A stretch of DNA of 33,696 bases from an uncultured Alphaproteobacteria bacterium (lineage in GTDB: Bacteria; Pseudomonadota; Alphaproteobacteria; HIMB59; GCA-002718135). Shown here piece by piece: positions 16,027 through 23,484 of the stretch (position 1 is its first letter; each line of letters starts with the position of its first letter). Position numbers and translations under genes: made by a program. The notes under the pieces are model-generated. The model was not told the DNA's origin. It saw nothing but the letters and a program-made list of their open reading frames with translations, and ran no database searches. The DNA lies in the NCBI GenBank assembly GCA_902620285.1, contig CACNHT010000014.1, positions 1 through 33,696 on the forward strand, read 5' to 3'.

Positions 16027-16206
16027 ATGACTGACTTACAATGGTATGCTTATCTTGGAGGATTTGTAGCATTCGCAATTGGATGTTATGTATATTATCT
16101 CTCTAGAAATGAAAATTTAAATGATCATCAAGTTAAAAATAGAAAAAGAGTTATGAATTTTTTTTTAATTATTGCATTAGCATGTGTCGGTTATTCATGG
16201 TTATAA
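16027..16206 (+). CDS. Small two-helix membrane protein, 59 codons
   Basis: This short gene encodes MTDLQWYAYLGGFVAFAIGC and continues to 59 residues. There are two hydrophobic segments, about residues 8-25 and 44-58, joined by a basic hydrophilic loop (SRNENLNDHQVKNRKRV), a hairpin topology. It ends 24 bases before the next gene and is divergent from the PhyH gene, with only 40 bases between the two starts. The clean alternation of membrane and charged segments and the fit to the gap support a real gene, although no Shine-Dalgarno sequence is seen. I do not recognise a family. Confidence 0.6.
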   Translation: MTDLQWYAYLGGFVAFAIGCYVYYLSRNENLNDHQVKNRKRVMNFFLIIALACVGYSWL

Positions 16207-16230
16207 AAATTTAAATAAAAAGGAGTAAAA

Positions 16231-16515
16231 ATGTCAGTTGCAAGAATAACAACTATTAATTTTAAATCTAAAGAAGATGCTGAAGAATCTATTAAAGATT
16301 ATTCAGCAAAAGCACCAAGTGAATTTCCTGAGGCAAAACAATTATTACAAATACGGGCAAGTGATACAACTGTAATGGCCATATCTCTATATGCCGATAA
16401 TGATGCAATGGAACGAGCTTCAGCAGCTAGAGCTAAAAGAATGAGTAATAATGAAAAAACTTTTGATGTTGTTGATACAAAGACTGGTGAAGTAACATTA
16501 AATCATAAAAATTAA
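16231..16515 (+). CDS. Small protein, probable dimeric alpha/beta-barrel fold
   Basis: This 94-residue soluble protein shows the beta-alpha-beta-beta-alpha-beta order of ABM-like barrels: MSVARITTINF, helix EDAEESIKDYSAKAPSEF, strands KQLLQIRASD and TVMAISLYA, helix NDAMERASAARAKR, final strand KTFDVVD. No catalytic residues are obvious. AGGAG ends five bases before the ATG, so it is probably well translated. A tRNA-like minihelix begins eight bases after its stop, and ureD starts 96 bases downstream. It is one of several such small proteins in this window (3442, 21674, 33146, 33502). Function unknown; fold inferred. Confidence 0.65.
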   Translation: MSVARITTINFKSKEDAEESIKDYSAKAPSEFPEAKQLLQIRASDTTVMAISLYADNDAMERASAARAKRMSNNEKTFDVVDTKTGEVTLNHKN

Positions 16516-16522
16516 ATAAGGA

Positions 16523-16559
16523 GTGCCCGTAGCCGCATGTTCGAATCATGCCGGGCACA
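16523..16559 (+). ncRNA. tRNA-like minihelix: acceptor and T arms without D and anticodon arms
   Basis: GTGCCCG (16523-16529) pairs perfectly with CGGGCAC (16552-16558), and GCATG (16535-16539) pairs perfectly with CATGC (16547-16551) around the T-loop TTCGAAT. A discriminator-like A follows at 16559. Only TAGCC (16530-16534) separates the acceptor 5' strand from the T stem, where a normal tRNA has about 41 bases. The halves resemble bacterial tRNA-Arg (GTGCCCGTAGC and CCGCAGGTTCGAATC in related genes), so it is probably a tRNA with an internal deletion. Such minihelices can be substrates of RNase P and tRNA-modifying enzymes, so it may act as a processing or stability element between two transcripts. 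CCA is not encoded. Confidence 0.7.
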
Positions 16560-16611
16560 TCAAATATTTATTTTCATATATTTTCTTTCGATTATACTTA
16601 ATTGAATAATT

Positions 16612-17406
16612 ATGGACAAATTACTTCAAAGGTCAAATGGTGAAATTAATATTGAATTATTTGATAATAATTTTAAAAAATTTTTTCAAAGTGGTTGTTG
16701 TAAAATTTTAAATCCAAATAATTATAATGATAATAAAGAATTAGTTTTAATTAACACTTCAGGAGGAATTACTTGTAATGATAATATTGAAATTAATGCT
16801 ACAATTCATAATTCTGAATTAAGTATTTGTACGCAAGCCGCTGAAAAGATTTATTCAGGTTTTGGTGATCCTGCTAAAGTAGACATAAATATCAATTTAA
16901 ATAATTCAACTTTGTATTGGTTGCCCAAAGAGTTAATTTTATTTGATAATTCAAAATTAAGAAGAAGAATAAATATTAATCTATCAAATAATTCCAATTT
17001 GATTTTTTGTGAAACAACAATTTTTGGAAGAAAAGCAATGTTTGAAAAAATTAAAAATATTTCTTTTTCTGATCAATGGAAAATTTTTACGAATTCTACA
17101 ATAAACCATTTTGAAGCAATAAATATAAAAGGATCAACGATTAATAATTTTAAAAACAATTATACATTTGATAATCAATCATCTTTATCAACAATTTTAA
17201 TTTTTGGTGATATTATCCATCAACTTGAGTATGAATTAAGTAAAGTTACAAAAACCTTAGAAAATCATTATTGTGAAATGACAAAATTTGATGATAAGAT
17301 TGTAATTAGGTGCTTAGCCGATGATAATTATGATTTAAAAAAAACACTAAATTTGATTATGAAAAATATAATAAATGATACACTACCAAAAAGTTGGGAT
17401 CTATAA
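16612..17406 (+). CDS. ureD: Urease accessory protein UreD
   Basis: This 264-residue protein is UreD (UreH), the scaffold that binds apo-urease and, with UreF and UreG, helps deliver nickel and form the carbamylated active site. Typical segments include LINTSGGITCNDNIEIN, LSICTQAAEKIYSGFGDPAKV and LYWLPKELILFDNSKLRRR. Length is usual. It is the first gene of the urease operon and its stop is directly followed by the ureA start. There is no Shine-Dalgarno sequence at the ATG. The sequence is strongly Asn/Ile/Lys-rich, reflecting the low G+C content. Assignment is supported by both sequence and position. Confidence 0.93.
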   Translation: MDKLLQRSNGEINIELFDNNFKKFFQSGCCKILNPNNYNDNKELVLINTSGGITCNDNIEINATIHNSELSICTQAAEKIYSGFGDPAKVDININLNNSTLYWLPKELILFDNSKLRRRININLSNNSNLIFCETTIFGRKAMFEKIKNISFSDQWKIFTNSTINHFEAINIKGSTINNFKNNYTFDNQSSLSTILIFGDIIHQLEYELSKVTKTLENHYCEMTKFDDKIVIRCLADDNYDLKKTLNLIMKNIINDTLPKSWDL

Positions 17407-17709
17407 ATGAAATTAACACCAAGAGAAAAAGATAAGTTGATGGTGAGTATGGCAGCTAATGTTGCCAGAAAACGTTTAGAAAGAGGTGTTAAACTTAATT
17501 ATCCAGAAGCTATAGCGTTGATAACAGATTTTGTCATAGAAGGTGCAAGAGATGGAAAAATGGTATCAGAATTAATGGAAACAGGTGCTCACGTAGTAAA
17601 AAAAGAAGATTGCATGGATGGTATTCCAGACATGATTTCTGAAGTACAGGTAGAAGCAACATTTCCAGATGGAACAAAATTAGTAACAGTACATAAACCG
17701 ATAAGATAA
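17407..17709 (+). CDS. ureA: Urease subunit gamma
   Basis: This 100-residue protein is the urease gamma subunit, a structural subunit of the cytoplasmic enzyme that hydrolyses urea to ammonia and carbon dioxide. It begins [12 protein letters not shown] and contains [22 protein letters not shown] and [20 protein letters not shown], all diagnostic. Full family length. It starts on the base after the ureD stop and its last base is the first base of ureB, consistent with tight translational coupling in the operon. Confidence 0.97.
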   Translation: MKLTPREKDKLMVSMAANVARKRLERGVKLNYPEAIALITDFVIEGARDGKMVSELMETGAHVVKKEDCMDGIPDMISEVQVEATFPDGTKLVTVHKPIR

Positions 17710-18017
17710 TGAAACCTGGTGAAATAATAACAAAAAAAAATAGTGACATTAATTTGAATGATGAAAGACAATCAATCACTTTAAAAGTTTCAAATAGTGG
17801 AGATCGGCCAATTCAAGTTGGTAGTCATTATCATTTTGCTGAAACAAATGAATATTTAAAATTTGATAGAGAAAAATCAAATGGTATGCGTTTAGATATA
17901 CCATCTGGTACAGCTGTTCGGTTTGAACCTGGTCAATCAAAAGATGTAGAATTAATTCCAATAACTGGAAATAGGAAGATATTTGGTTTTAATAAGAAAG
18001 TAATGGGTCAATTGTAA
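17709..18017 (+). CDS. ureB: Urease subunit beta
   Basis: This 102-residue protein is the urease beta subunit. Diagnostic segments are MKPGEII at the start, [34 protein letters not shown] and the ending [10 protein letters not shown]. It packs with gamma and alpha in the (abc)3 enzyme. Its start overlaps the ureA stop by one base (TAATG) and its stop overlaps the ureC start in the same way, so the three structural subunits should be translated together. Separate beta and gamma genes are the usual bacterial arrangement. Confidence 0.97.
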   Translation: MKPGEIITKKNSDINLNDERQSITLKVSNSGDRPIQVGSHYHFAETNEYLKFDREKSNGMRLDIPSGTAVRFEPGQSKDVELIPITGNRKIFGFNKKVMGQL

Positions 18018-19723
18018 TGAAGAAAATAAAAAGAGAAGCTTATGCCGATATGTATGGGCCAACAACTGGTGATAAAATCAGACTTGCTGACACTGAACTT
18101 TTTATTGAAGTGGAAAAAGATTTAACAACATATGGAGAAGAAGTAAAATTTGGTGGAGGAAAAGTTATCAGAGATGGAATGGGACAATCTCAAGTATCTC
18201 GCAAAGACGGCGCTGTTGATACAGTTATAACAAACGCTTTAATTGTTGATGTAAATGGAATTTATAAAGCTGATATTGGTCTTAAAGATGGCTTAATTAA
18301 TGAAATTGGTAAGGCTGGCAACCCAGACACACAACCAAACGTAAATATTATTATTGGACCTGGAACAGAAATAATTGCTGGTGAAGGTAAAATTATAACA
18401 GCTGGCGGATTTGATAGTCATATACATTTTATTTGTCCTCAGCAAATAGATGATGCACTTCATTCAGGTATTACAACTATGCTGGGAGGAGGAACTGGTC
18501 CTGCTCATGGTACTTTGGCAACTACAGTTACACCTGGGCCATGGCATATAGAGAAAATGATACAATCAGCAGATGCTTTTTCTATGAACTTGGCTTTTTC
18601 AGGAAAAGGAAACAGTTCATTACCTCAAGCTCTTGAAGAACAAATTATTGCTGGTGCATCTTCACTAAAATTACATGAAGATTGGGGCACAACTCCAGCA
18701 GCGATTGATAATTGTTTAAATGTAGCTGATAATCATGACATTCAAGTAATGATTCATACAGATACATTAAATGAAAGTGGATTTGTAGAGAGTACAATTA
18801 AAGCAATTAATGGAAGAACAATTCATGCTTTTCATACTGAAGGGGCAGGCGGAGGTCACGCACCTGATATTATAAAAGTTTGCGGAGAACAATATGTTAT
18901 TCCTTCTTCTACTAACCCAACAAGACCCTATACAATTAATACAGTCGAAGAACATTTAGATATGTTAATGGTTTGCCATCACTTAGATAAATCAATACCT
19001 GAAGATGTTGCTTTTGCTGAAAGTCGTATTCGAAAAGAAACAATTGCTGCAGAAGATATACTGCATGACATGGGTGCTTTTTCAATTATTGCTTCTGATA
19101 GTCAAGCGATGGGTCGTGTTGGTGAGGTTATTATTAGAACATGGCAAACAGCACATAAAATGAAAGTTCAAAGAGGACAATTAAAAGAAGAGCAGGGTGA
19201 TAATGACAATGTAAGAGTTAAAAGATACATTGCTAAATATACAATTAATCCTGCAATAGCTCATGGTATTTCTGATCATATTGGAAGTATCGAAAAAAAT
19301 AAACGTGCTGATATTGTTATTTGGGATACTGCTTTTTTTGGTGTTAAACCTGAAATGGTATTACAAGGTGGAAGTATTTCATGTGCACAAATGGGTGATC
19401 CTAATGCATCTATACCAACACCACAACCAGTTTACTCAAGACCAATGTTTTCTTCTTTTGGAAAATCATTAGAAAAATCCACTGCCACTTTTGTAAGTCA
19501 AGTTTCTTTAGATAAAGATTCATTTAAAAATTCCCGAGTAAGTAAATCTCTATTACCAGTTAAAAATATTAGAAAAATTTCTAAAAAAGATATGATATTA
19601 AATGATTATTGTCCAAAAATAGAAGTTAATCCAGAAACTTATGAAGTTTTAGCAGATGGTGAATTAATTACTTGTGAACCAGCTAAAACACTACCTTTAG
19701 CTCAACGTTATTTTATGTATTAA
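18017..19723 (+). CDS. ureC: Urease subunit alpha (catalytic)
   Basis: This 568-residue protein is the nickel-containing catalytic subunit. Active-site residues are all present: His135 and His137 (SHIHF), Lys218 (SLKLHEDWG, carbamylated, bridging the two nickels), His247 (IHTDTLNE), His273 ([10 protein letters not shown]), the flap Cys320-His321 (MVCHH) and Asp361 (ASDSQAMGR). Numbering is one higher than in the Klebsiella enzyme, as I recall it. Nothing suggests loss of activity. It overlaps ureB by one base and is followed after one base by ureE. It provides ammonia from urea, a common marine nitrogen source. Confidence 0.98.
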   Translation: MKKIKREAYADMYGPTTGDKIRLADTELFIEVEKDLTTYGEEVKFGGGKVIRDGMGQSQVSRKDGAVDTVITNALIVDVNGIYKADIGLKDGLINEIGKAGNPDTQPNVNIIIGPGTEIIAGEGKIITAGGFDSHIHFICPQQIDDALHSGITTMLGGGTGPAHGTLATTVTPGPWHIEKMIQSADAFSMNLAFSGKGNSSLPQALEEQIIAGASSLKLHEDWGTTPAAIDNCLNVADNHDIQVMIHTDTLNESGFVESTIKAINGRTIHAFHTEGAGGGHAPDIIKVCGEQYVIPSSTNPTRPYTINTVEEHLDMLMVCHHLDKSIPEDVAFAESRIRKETIAAEDILHDMGAFSIIASDSQAMGRVGEVIIRTWQTAHKMKVQRGQLKEEQGDNDNVRVKRYIAKYTINPAIAHGISDHIGSIEKNKRADIVIWDTAFFGVKPEMVLQGGSISCAQMGDPNASIPTPQPVYSRPMFSSFGKSLEKSTATFVSQVSLDKDSFKNSRVSKSLLPVKNIRKISKKDMILNDYCPKIEVNPETYEVLADGELITCEPAKTLPLAQRYFMY

Positions 19724-19724
19724 A

Positions 19725-20171
19725 ATGCAAACTTCTTTAAAAATAATTCATCACAATCATAATAATAAGGATTTATTAGATGAAATCTCATTATCTTATG
19801 AAGAAAGATTTATTCGTAGAAAAAAACTTATAGCAAATAATGGTACTGAATTTTTAGTTAATCTTGAAGAAACTGTAAGTGTTGATGAAAATCATTATTT
19901 TGAATTAGATAATGGTGATTTAATTAAAGTTATGTCTAAAGAAGAAAATTTAATTGAAATAACAGGTGATAATTTAAAGCAAATCATATGGCACATAGGA
20001 AATAGACATCTACCATGTCAAATTGAAGAAAACAGAATTCTAATTCAAGATGATGCTGTTATTCTTGATATGGTTCTGAAATTGCATGGAAATGTAAAAA
20101 AAGTTTTTGAAAAATTTAAACCAGAGGGTGGTGCTTACGGTATGGGTAGAACTCATAGTCATAAACATTAA
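19725..20171 (+). CDS. ureE: Urease accessory protein UreE (nickel chaperone)
   Basis: This 148-residue protein is UreE, the metallochaperone that supplies nickel to the urease activation complex. The conserved IWHIGNRHLPCQIEE (about residues 87-101) includes the nickel-binding His at the dimer interface, and GAYGMGRTHSHKH ends the protein with a short His tail. A second His-rich patch, HHNHNN, lies near the N-terminus. The tails are short compared with those of some UreE proteins. It begins one base after the ureC stop; ureF begins one base after its own stop. Confidence 0.94.
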   Translation: MQTSLKIIHHNHNNKDLLDEISLSYEERFIRRKKLIANNGTEFLVNLEETVSVDENHYFELDNGDLIKVMSKEENLIEITGDNLKQIIWHIGNRHLPCQIEENRILIQDDAVILDMVLKLHGNVKKVFEKFKPEGGAYGMGRTHSHKH

Positions 20172-20172
20172 A

Positions 20173-20808
20173 ATGAAAAAATTTAAAGATCCTTATCAAA
20201 TATTACAAGTATGGTTTTCGTCTTCTTTTCCTATTGGCTCTTATGCATACTCTCATGGTTTAGAAGCTTTGATAGATGATAAAAAAATTAAAAATAAAGA
20301 TGATGTTAAAGAATTTTTAGATGCTCTTTTATTTTATGGCACATTAAGAAATGATTATATTTTTATGAAGTCTATTTACAAAGGTGACGAAATTAATCAA
20401 TTAATCTTAGCAAGTGCTTCTTCTAAAGAAAGGCAAATAGAAATGATGGATATGGGAAATTCTTTTCGTAAAATCATGAAAGATAGTTGGGAATTATCTT
20501 TACCTGAAAATACATCATTTATTTATTGTTTAGCAAAAGCTGGATTATATTTTAATATTAAGTTTGATGATTTAATTACTTTTTATCTACAATCATTCAT
20601 TGCTAATTTAATAAATGTATGTGTAAAACATATCCCAATGTCTCAGAAAGATGGACAGAGTCTTAATGTTATTTTTATTAATCAAATTCAAGAATTTTTA
20701 AGTCATTCAGATAAGCTGACTCTTAAAGATATAGGTACAACTTTTTTTATTGGTGATATTTTTGCTATTAAGCATGAATATTTAGACTCAAGGATTTATT
20801 TGACGTGA
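20173..20808 (+). CDS. ureF: Urease accessory protein UreF
   Basis: This 211-residue, all-helical protein is UreF, which forms the UreD-UreF-UreG activation complex and acts on the UreG GTPase. Diagnostic sequence is [21 protein letters not shown] near the N-terminus, with PMSQKDGQ further on. I start it at ATG 20173, one base after the ureE stop; an in-frame extension upstream to 20107 would overlap ureE and adds residues unlike UreF. Its TGA overlaps the GTG start of ureG (GTGA). The C-terminal region is divergent but the length is normal. Confidence 0.93.
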   Translation: MKKFKDPYQILQVWFSSSFPIGSYAYSHGLEALIDDKKIKNKDDVKEFLDALLFYGTLRNDYIFMKSIYKGDEINQLILASASSKERQIEMMDMGNSFRKIMKDSWELSLPENTSFIYCLAKAGLYFNIKFDDLITFYLQSFIANLINVCVKHIPMSQKDGQSLNVIFINQIQEFLSHSDKLTLKDIGTTFFIGDIFAIKHEYLDSRIYLT

Positions 20809-21416
20809 ATAATATAAATGGACCTTTAAAAGTTGGTATTGGAGGCGGAATAGGGACTGGCAAAACAAGTTTGACTGAAGCGTTATGTCGTTATTTATCT
20901 AAAAAAGTCTCTATGGCAGTTATTTCAAATGATATTTATACAACTGAAGATGCCGAATATCTTATGAAAGCACAAGTTCTGCCAATAGAGAGAATTAAAG
21001 GTGTTGAAACTGGTGGATGTCCACATACTGCTATAAGAGAAGATTGTTCCATTAATTTACTTGCAGTTGATGAAATGAAAAAGAAATTTCCAGATCTAGA
21101 ATTAATACTCATTGAGTCAGGTGGCGATAATTTAGCTGCAACTTTCAGTCCAGAGTTAGTTGATTTAACAATTTATATGATTGATGTGGCTCAAGGTGCT
21201 GATATACCAAGAAAAAAAGCACCAGCTATTAAAAAGTCTGATTTACTTGTAATTAACAAAGTTGACCTTGCTCCATATGTTAATGTTGATTTAGAGCAAA
21301 TGAAACAAGATGTGAATGAAGCCAGAAATGGTTTACCTTATATTTTTGGTGAAATGAAAAATAATAACGGAATTGAAAAAATTTCTGACTTCTTAATCTC
21401 TCAAGGTGGATTATAA
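20805..21416 (+). CDS. ureG: Urease accessory protein UreG (GTPase)
   Basis: This 203-residue GTPase provides the energy for nickel insertion into urease. The P-loop is [10 protein letters not shown] (13-22), the metal-binding CPH motif is Cys72-Pro73-His74 in [13 protein letters not shown], the G3-like segment is [16 protein letters not shown], and NKVD (151-154) gives guanine specificity. The GTG start overlaps the ureF stop. It is the last gene of the urease operon; the convergent minus-strand gene ends on the next base, leaving no room for an intergenic terminator. Confidence 0.96.
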   Translation: MNNINGPLKVGIGGGIGTGKTSLTEALCRYLSKKVSMAVISNDIYTTEDAEYLMKAQVLPIERIKGVETGGCPHTAIREDCSINLLAVDEMKKKFPDLELILIESGGDNLAATFSPELVDLTIYMIDVAQGADIPRKKAPAIKKSDLLVINKVDLAPYVNVDLEQMKQDVNEARNGLPYIFGEMKNNNGIEKISDFLISQGGL

Positions 21417-21674
21417 CTATTCTACCTTTTGCAAAGAATACACTGTATCTGTACTATTAAATTTTGAATCAAATTCTTTTGATTTTGGGTCATCAAATAA
21501 AGCGTAAAATTTTTCTTCATCAGTAACATTACACATGATCATCACGTGGCCATCTTTAACAAAAGCCATATCAAACGCATCTGTATACTTGGCAATATCA
21601 TCTTTAAAAAAATTATATAATTCCATGTAATCTTCTTTAGTAAAAGATCCTTTGGAAACAACACATAAATTCAT
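21417..21674 (-). CDS. Small protein, probable dimeric alpha/beta-barrel fold
   Basis: This 85-residue soluble protein begins MNLCVVSKGSFTKEDYMELY and has a strand-helix-strand-strand-helix-strand pattern (AFDMAFVKDGHVMIMCNVTDEEKFYALFDDP, ending TVYSLQKVE). That suggests a small ABM-like or ferredoxin-like barrel. No catalytic motif is recognised. AGGAG lies six bases before the ATG, right after the U-tract of a terminator-like hairpin at 21686-21724, so its expression may be attenuated. It is convergent with ureG and abuts it. Its function cannot be assigned; the neighbouring urease operon need not be related. Confidence 0.65.
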   Translation of the reverse strand: MNLCVVSKGSFTKEDYMELYNFFKDDIAKYTDAFDMAFVKDGHVMIMCNVTDEEKFYALFDDPKSKEFDSKFNSTDTVYSLQKVE

Positions 21675-21685
21675 AATAATCTCCT

Positions 21686-21724
21686 AAAAAAAATATCCTC
21701 GCCATTTTTCTTAATGGGAGGATA
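21686..21724 (-). terminator. Intrinsic terminator or attenuator in the leader of the 85-residue protein
   Basis: On the minus strand, TATCCTC-CCAT pairs with ATGG-C-GAGGATA (11-12 bp with one bulged base), followed directly by eight U residues (complement of 21686-21693). This is a textbook intrinsic terminator. It lies upstream of, not after, the minus-strand gene at 21417-21674, ending just before its AGGAG site. It may terminate transcripts from the 22259 gene or act as an attenuator for the downstream gene. Confidence 0.65.
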
Positions 21725-21854
21725 AATTTATACGTATCTCATTTTAGCTGCTTTTGAACCGCAATAGAGTCAAATCGTTCTAATAATTAGATAATATTTA
21801 TTTATTACAATTCAATGAATTTAAAGGCAGGTAATTAGAAATAATTTATTACAA

Positions 21855-22259
21855 TTATTCATATTTATCAGAATACAAGTAAGGTATCCCAATAACCAAA
21901 ATAATATAGAAAACCATAAAGCCTGCAATTAGAGGTATAACTTCTCCAGCTGGTACAGTGCTAAACGGACCAATAACAAATCCATAAATTACAAAAAGAA
22001 TATTTAAACCCACTAAATAATAACCACCATTTTTTTTCATATTGAACAACATATAAATTGTGTAAGCGATTGCTAATTGAAAAACAACACTTACAAAAAA
22101 ATCTAATGTTGAAACTTGAACATTAAAATCTCCTACAGGTGGTTGCACACCTTGGCCTGATAAGTATCCATACGTAATTCGATAAGATGTATCAATAAAA
22201 TCAAGAGAGATAAGGATTAACATAATCCAATGTAGAGGTTTAAATAATCTTTCTTTCAT
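21855..22259 (-). CDS. Small four-helix membrane protein of unknown function
   Basis: This 134-residue protein has four hydrophobic segments: PLHWIMLILISLDFIDTSY near the N-terminus, then LDFFVSVVFQLAIAYTIYMLF, YLVGLNILFVIYGFVIGPF and LIAGFMVFYIILVIGIPYLY. I do not recognise the family. It follows the bactofilin gene by 17 bases on the same strand and may be co-transcribed with it. Its N-terminal region LFKPLHWIMLILIS is echoed in a broken reading frame at 22836-22928, suggesting a past duplication. Confidence 0.65.
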   Translation of the reverse strand: MKERLFKPLHWIMLILISLDFIDTSYRITYGYLSGQGVQPPVGDFNVQVSTLDFFVSVVFQLAIAYTIYMLFNMKKNGGYYLVGLNILFVIYGFVIGPFSTVPAGEVIPLIAGFMVFYIILVIGIPYLYSDKYE

Positions 22260-22276
22260 ACTAACGAATATAATTA

Positions 22277-22726
22277 CTAATCTTTTTTAATTGCTTCTTG
22301 TAATGAATTATTTTCTTCTGATGGTTTTGAATCTTTTTTAATAGGTTGAATCTTATCAGATTTTTTAATATCACCACTAATTTGACCGCCAAGCTTAATT
22401 TGTAAGTTTTGGTACTCGATATCACCAGAAGCAGCTCCCTGTTCTTGGATTGTTAAAGTACCTGAAGCCTTTATTTCACCGTCAAATTTTCCCCAGATAT
22501 CAGCATTATGTGTTTCTATATTCCCTTTACAATCTCCAGTAGCACCAATGACTACATTATCAGTTTTCATGGTAACATCTGCTTCACCATCAATCTGAAC
22601 TTCATCAGCTTTTTTAATTTCACCGTTAATTGTTACGCCATGACCAATTACAACTTTTGCGGATCCCTTTGCAGGTCTAAATACATCAGGTGTTGAATTT
22701 GAATTATCGTCTTTTTTATCAAACAT
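22277..22726 (-). CDS. Bactofilin family cytoskeletal protein
   Basis: This 149-residue protein is a bactofilin, a polymer-forming beta-helical cytoskeletal protein that scaffolds cell-wall or polar complexes in bacteria. The core, about residues 22-126, shows the repeating short-strand pattern with glycines: VVIGHGVTINGEIKKADEVQ, NVVIGATGDCKGNIETHNA, WGKFDGEIKASGTLTI and ASGDIEYQNLQIKLGGQISG. N- and C-terminal tails are charged and disordered-looking (KKDDNSNSTPD; KKDSKPSEENN), as is usual. A strong GGGAGG ribosome-binding site precedes the ATG. No peptidase partner (M23 type) is adjacent. Confidence 0.92.
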   Translation of the reverse strand: MFDKKDDNSNSTPDVFRPAKGSAKVVIGHGVTINGEIKKADEVQIDGEADVTMKTDNVVIGATGDCKGNIETHNADIWGKFDGEIKASGTLTIQEQGAASGDIEYQNLQIKLGGQISGDIKKSDKIQPIKKDSKPSEENNSLQEAIKKD

Positions 22727-22835
22727 TATACCTCCCTATAGTTTTGTTAATGCAGGTAATCTACAACTGCTATAATTTCTGTAACTAATTAGCATATAAG
22801 TATTAATTTTTGAAGATATATGTAATTTTTACAGG

Positions 22836-22928
22836 TTATTTTTGATGATTTACAACATCAACAAGGATAGCAATCGAGATAAGAAGTAACATAATCCAAT
22901 GTAATTGCTTAATTAATGCCTATTCCAT
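22836..22928 (-). pseudogene. Chimeric remnant: start of the membrane gene joined to the end of the channel gene
   Basis: Read on the minus strand from ATG 22926-22928 the frame is M-E-stop-ALIKQLHWIMLLLIS, in exact register with MKERLFKPLHWIMLILIS of the gene at 22259. It continues as IAILVDVVNHQK-stop, matching the C-terminus of the ion channel at 24971-25660 (IAILVDVVNHQNDK). The piece thus joins the two ends over about 30 codons. The in-frame TAG at codon 3 breaks it unless an internal ATG (LHWIM) is used, giving an 18-residue hydrophobic peptide. Interpretation as recombination debris is inference; the two sequence matches are seen directly. Confidence 0.5.
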
Positions 22929-22970
22929 GATTTTTTTTTCAATAATTTTTTAGATTGTATAAATGAAATT

Positions 22971-23417
22971 TTAATTAATCCAATTTTCAACAATATTTTT
23001 TTGTTCTTCAGCTGTTAAAAAAGGTAAATTGTTAAAAACTTCATTCCATTTACTTTCAATCTCTCTTAGAAAAGGAAATAAATCAGTTTCATTTGATAAT
23101 TCATTAGCTTCATCATGCCAGTGTCCCAGAAATCCAGTGTTTTGATTTCCACATCCTCCAGTTCCATATTTTTTTAATTTCGAAATATTGCCAAAACCCT
23201 CTCCATAATTGAAACCAACTCTATTGCCTATAAAAGTAAATTTAGGATAATATTGAGTACATAAAGTAACAGGAAACTTAATTTCATCTTTTTCAAAAAG
23301 TGCGTCAAAAATATAATAATTATTATCAATATCTATATTAAAATTTTTACCTCCAATCATTTTCGCTTCTATTGAAGAAAAATATATTGAATTTTTCAGT
23401 AAGTTATAATTTTTCAA
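22971..23417 (-). CDS. C-terminal domain of the FG-GAP repeat protein (separated by a frameshift)
   Basis: This 148-residue frame has no signal peptide and no convincing start of its own; its first codon is an internal TTG. Reading upstream through the A8 run at 23489-23496 with one base removed, it joins the repeat protein from 24981 by way of YDNLKGKKVEGIDFTK, giving one protein of about 670 residues. The domain has a Gly/Cys/Asn-rich centre (YGTGGCGNQNTGFLGHWHDE) and a helical C-terminus (LTAEEQKNIVENWIN). I do not recognise it. It probably forms the C-terminal end of a secreted protein. If the shift is real, the domain is not translated with the rest. Confidence 0.6.
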   Translation of the reverse strand: MKNYNLLKNSIYFSSIEAKMIGGKNFNIDIDNNYYIFDALFEKDEIKFPVTLCTQYYPKFTFIGNRVGFNYGEGFGNISKLKKYGTGGCGNQNTGFLGHWHDEANELSNETDLFPFLREIESKWNEVFNNLPFLTAEEQKNIVENWIN

Positions 23418-23484
23418 TTCTTGATCGTTAATTTTTTTTATCTTTGTGAAATCAATACCTTCTACTTTTTTTCCTTTTAAATTA

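Noticed and set aside
16537..16605. 22-residue ORF (MFESCRAHQ...) overlapping the tRNA-like minihelix, after an AGGAG site
   Set aside because: The AGGAG is 13 bases away and the tRNA pairing explains the G+C-rich part better; could still be translated but evidence is weak.
17534..17961. Several minus-strand ORFs across ureA and ureB
   Set aside because: Antisense shadows of conserved urease genes with low-complexity Leu/Phe-rich translation.
20107..20172. Upstream extension of ureF into the ureE reading region
   Set aside because: The added residues do not resemble UreF and would overlap ureE by 65 bases, whereas ATG 20173 sits one base after the ureE stop.
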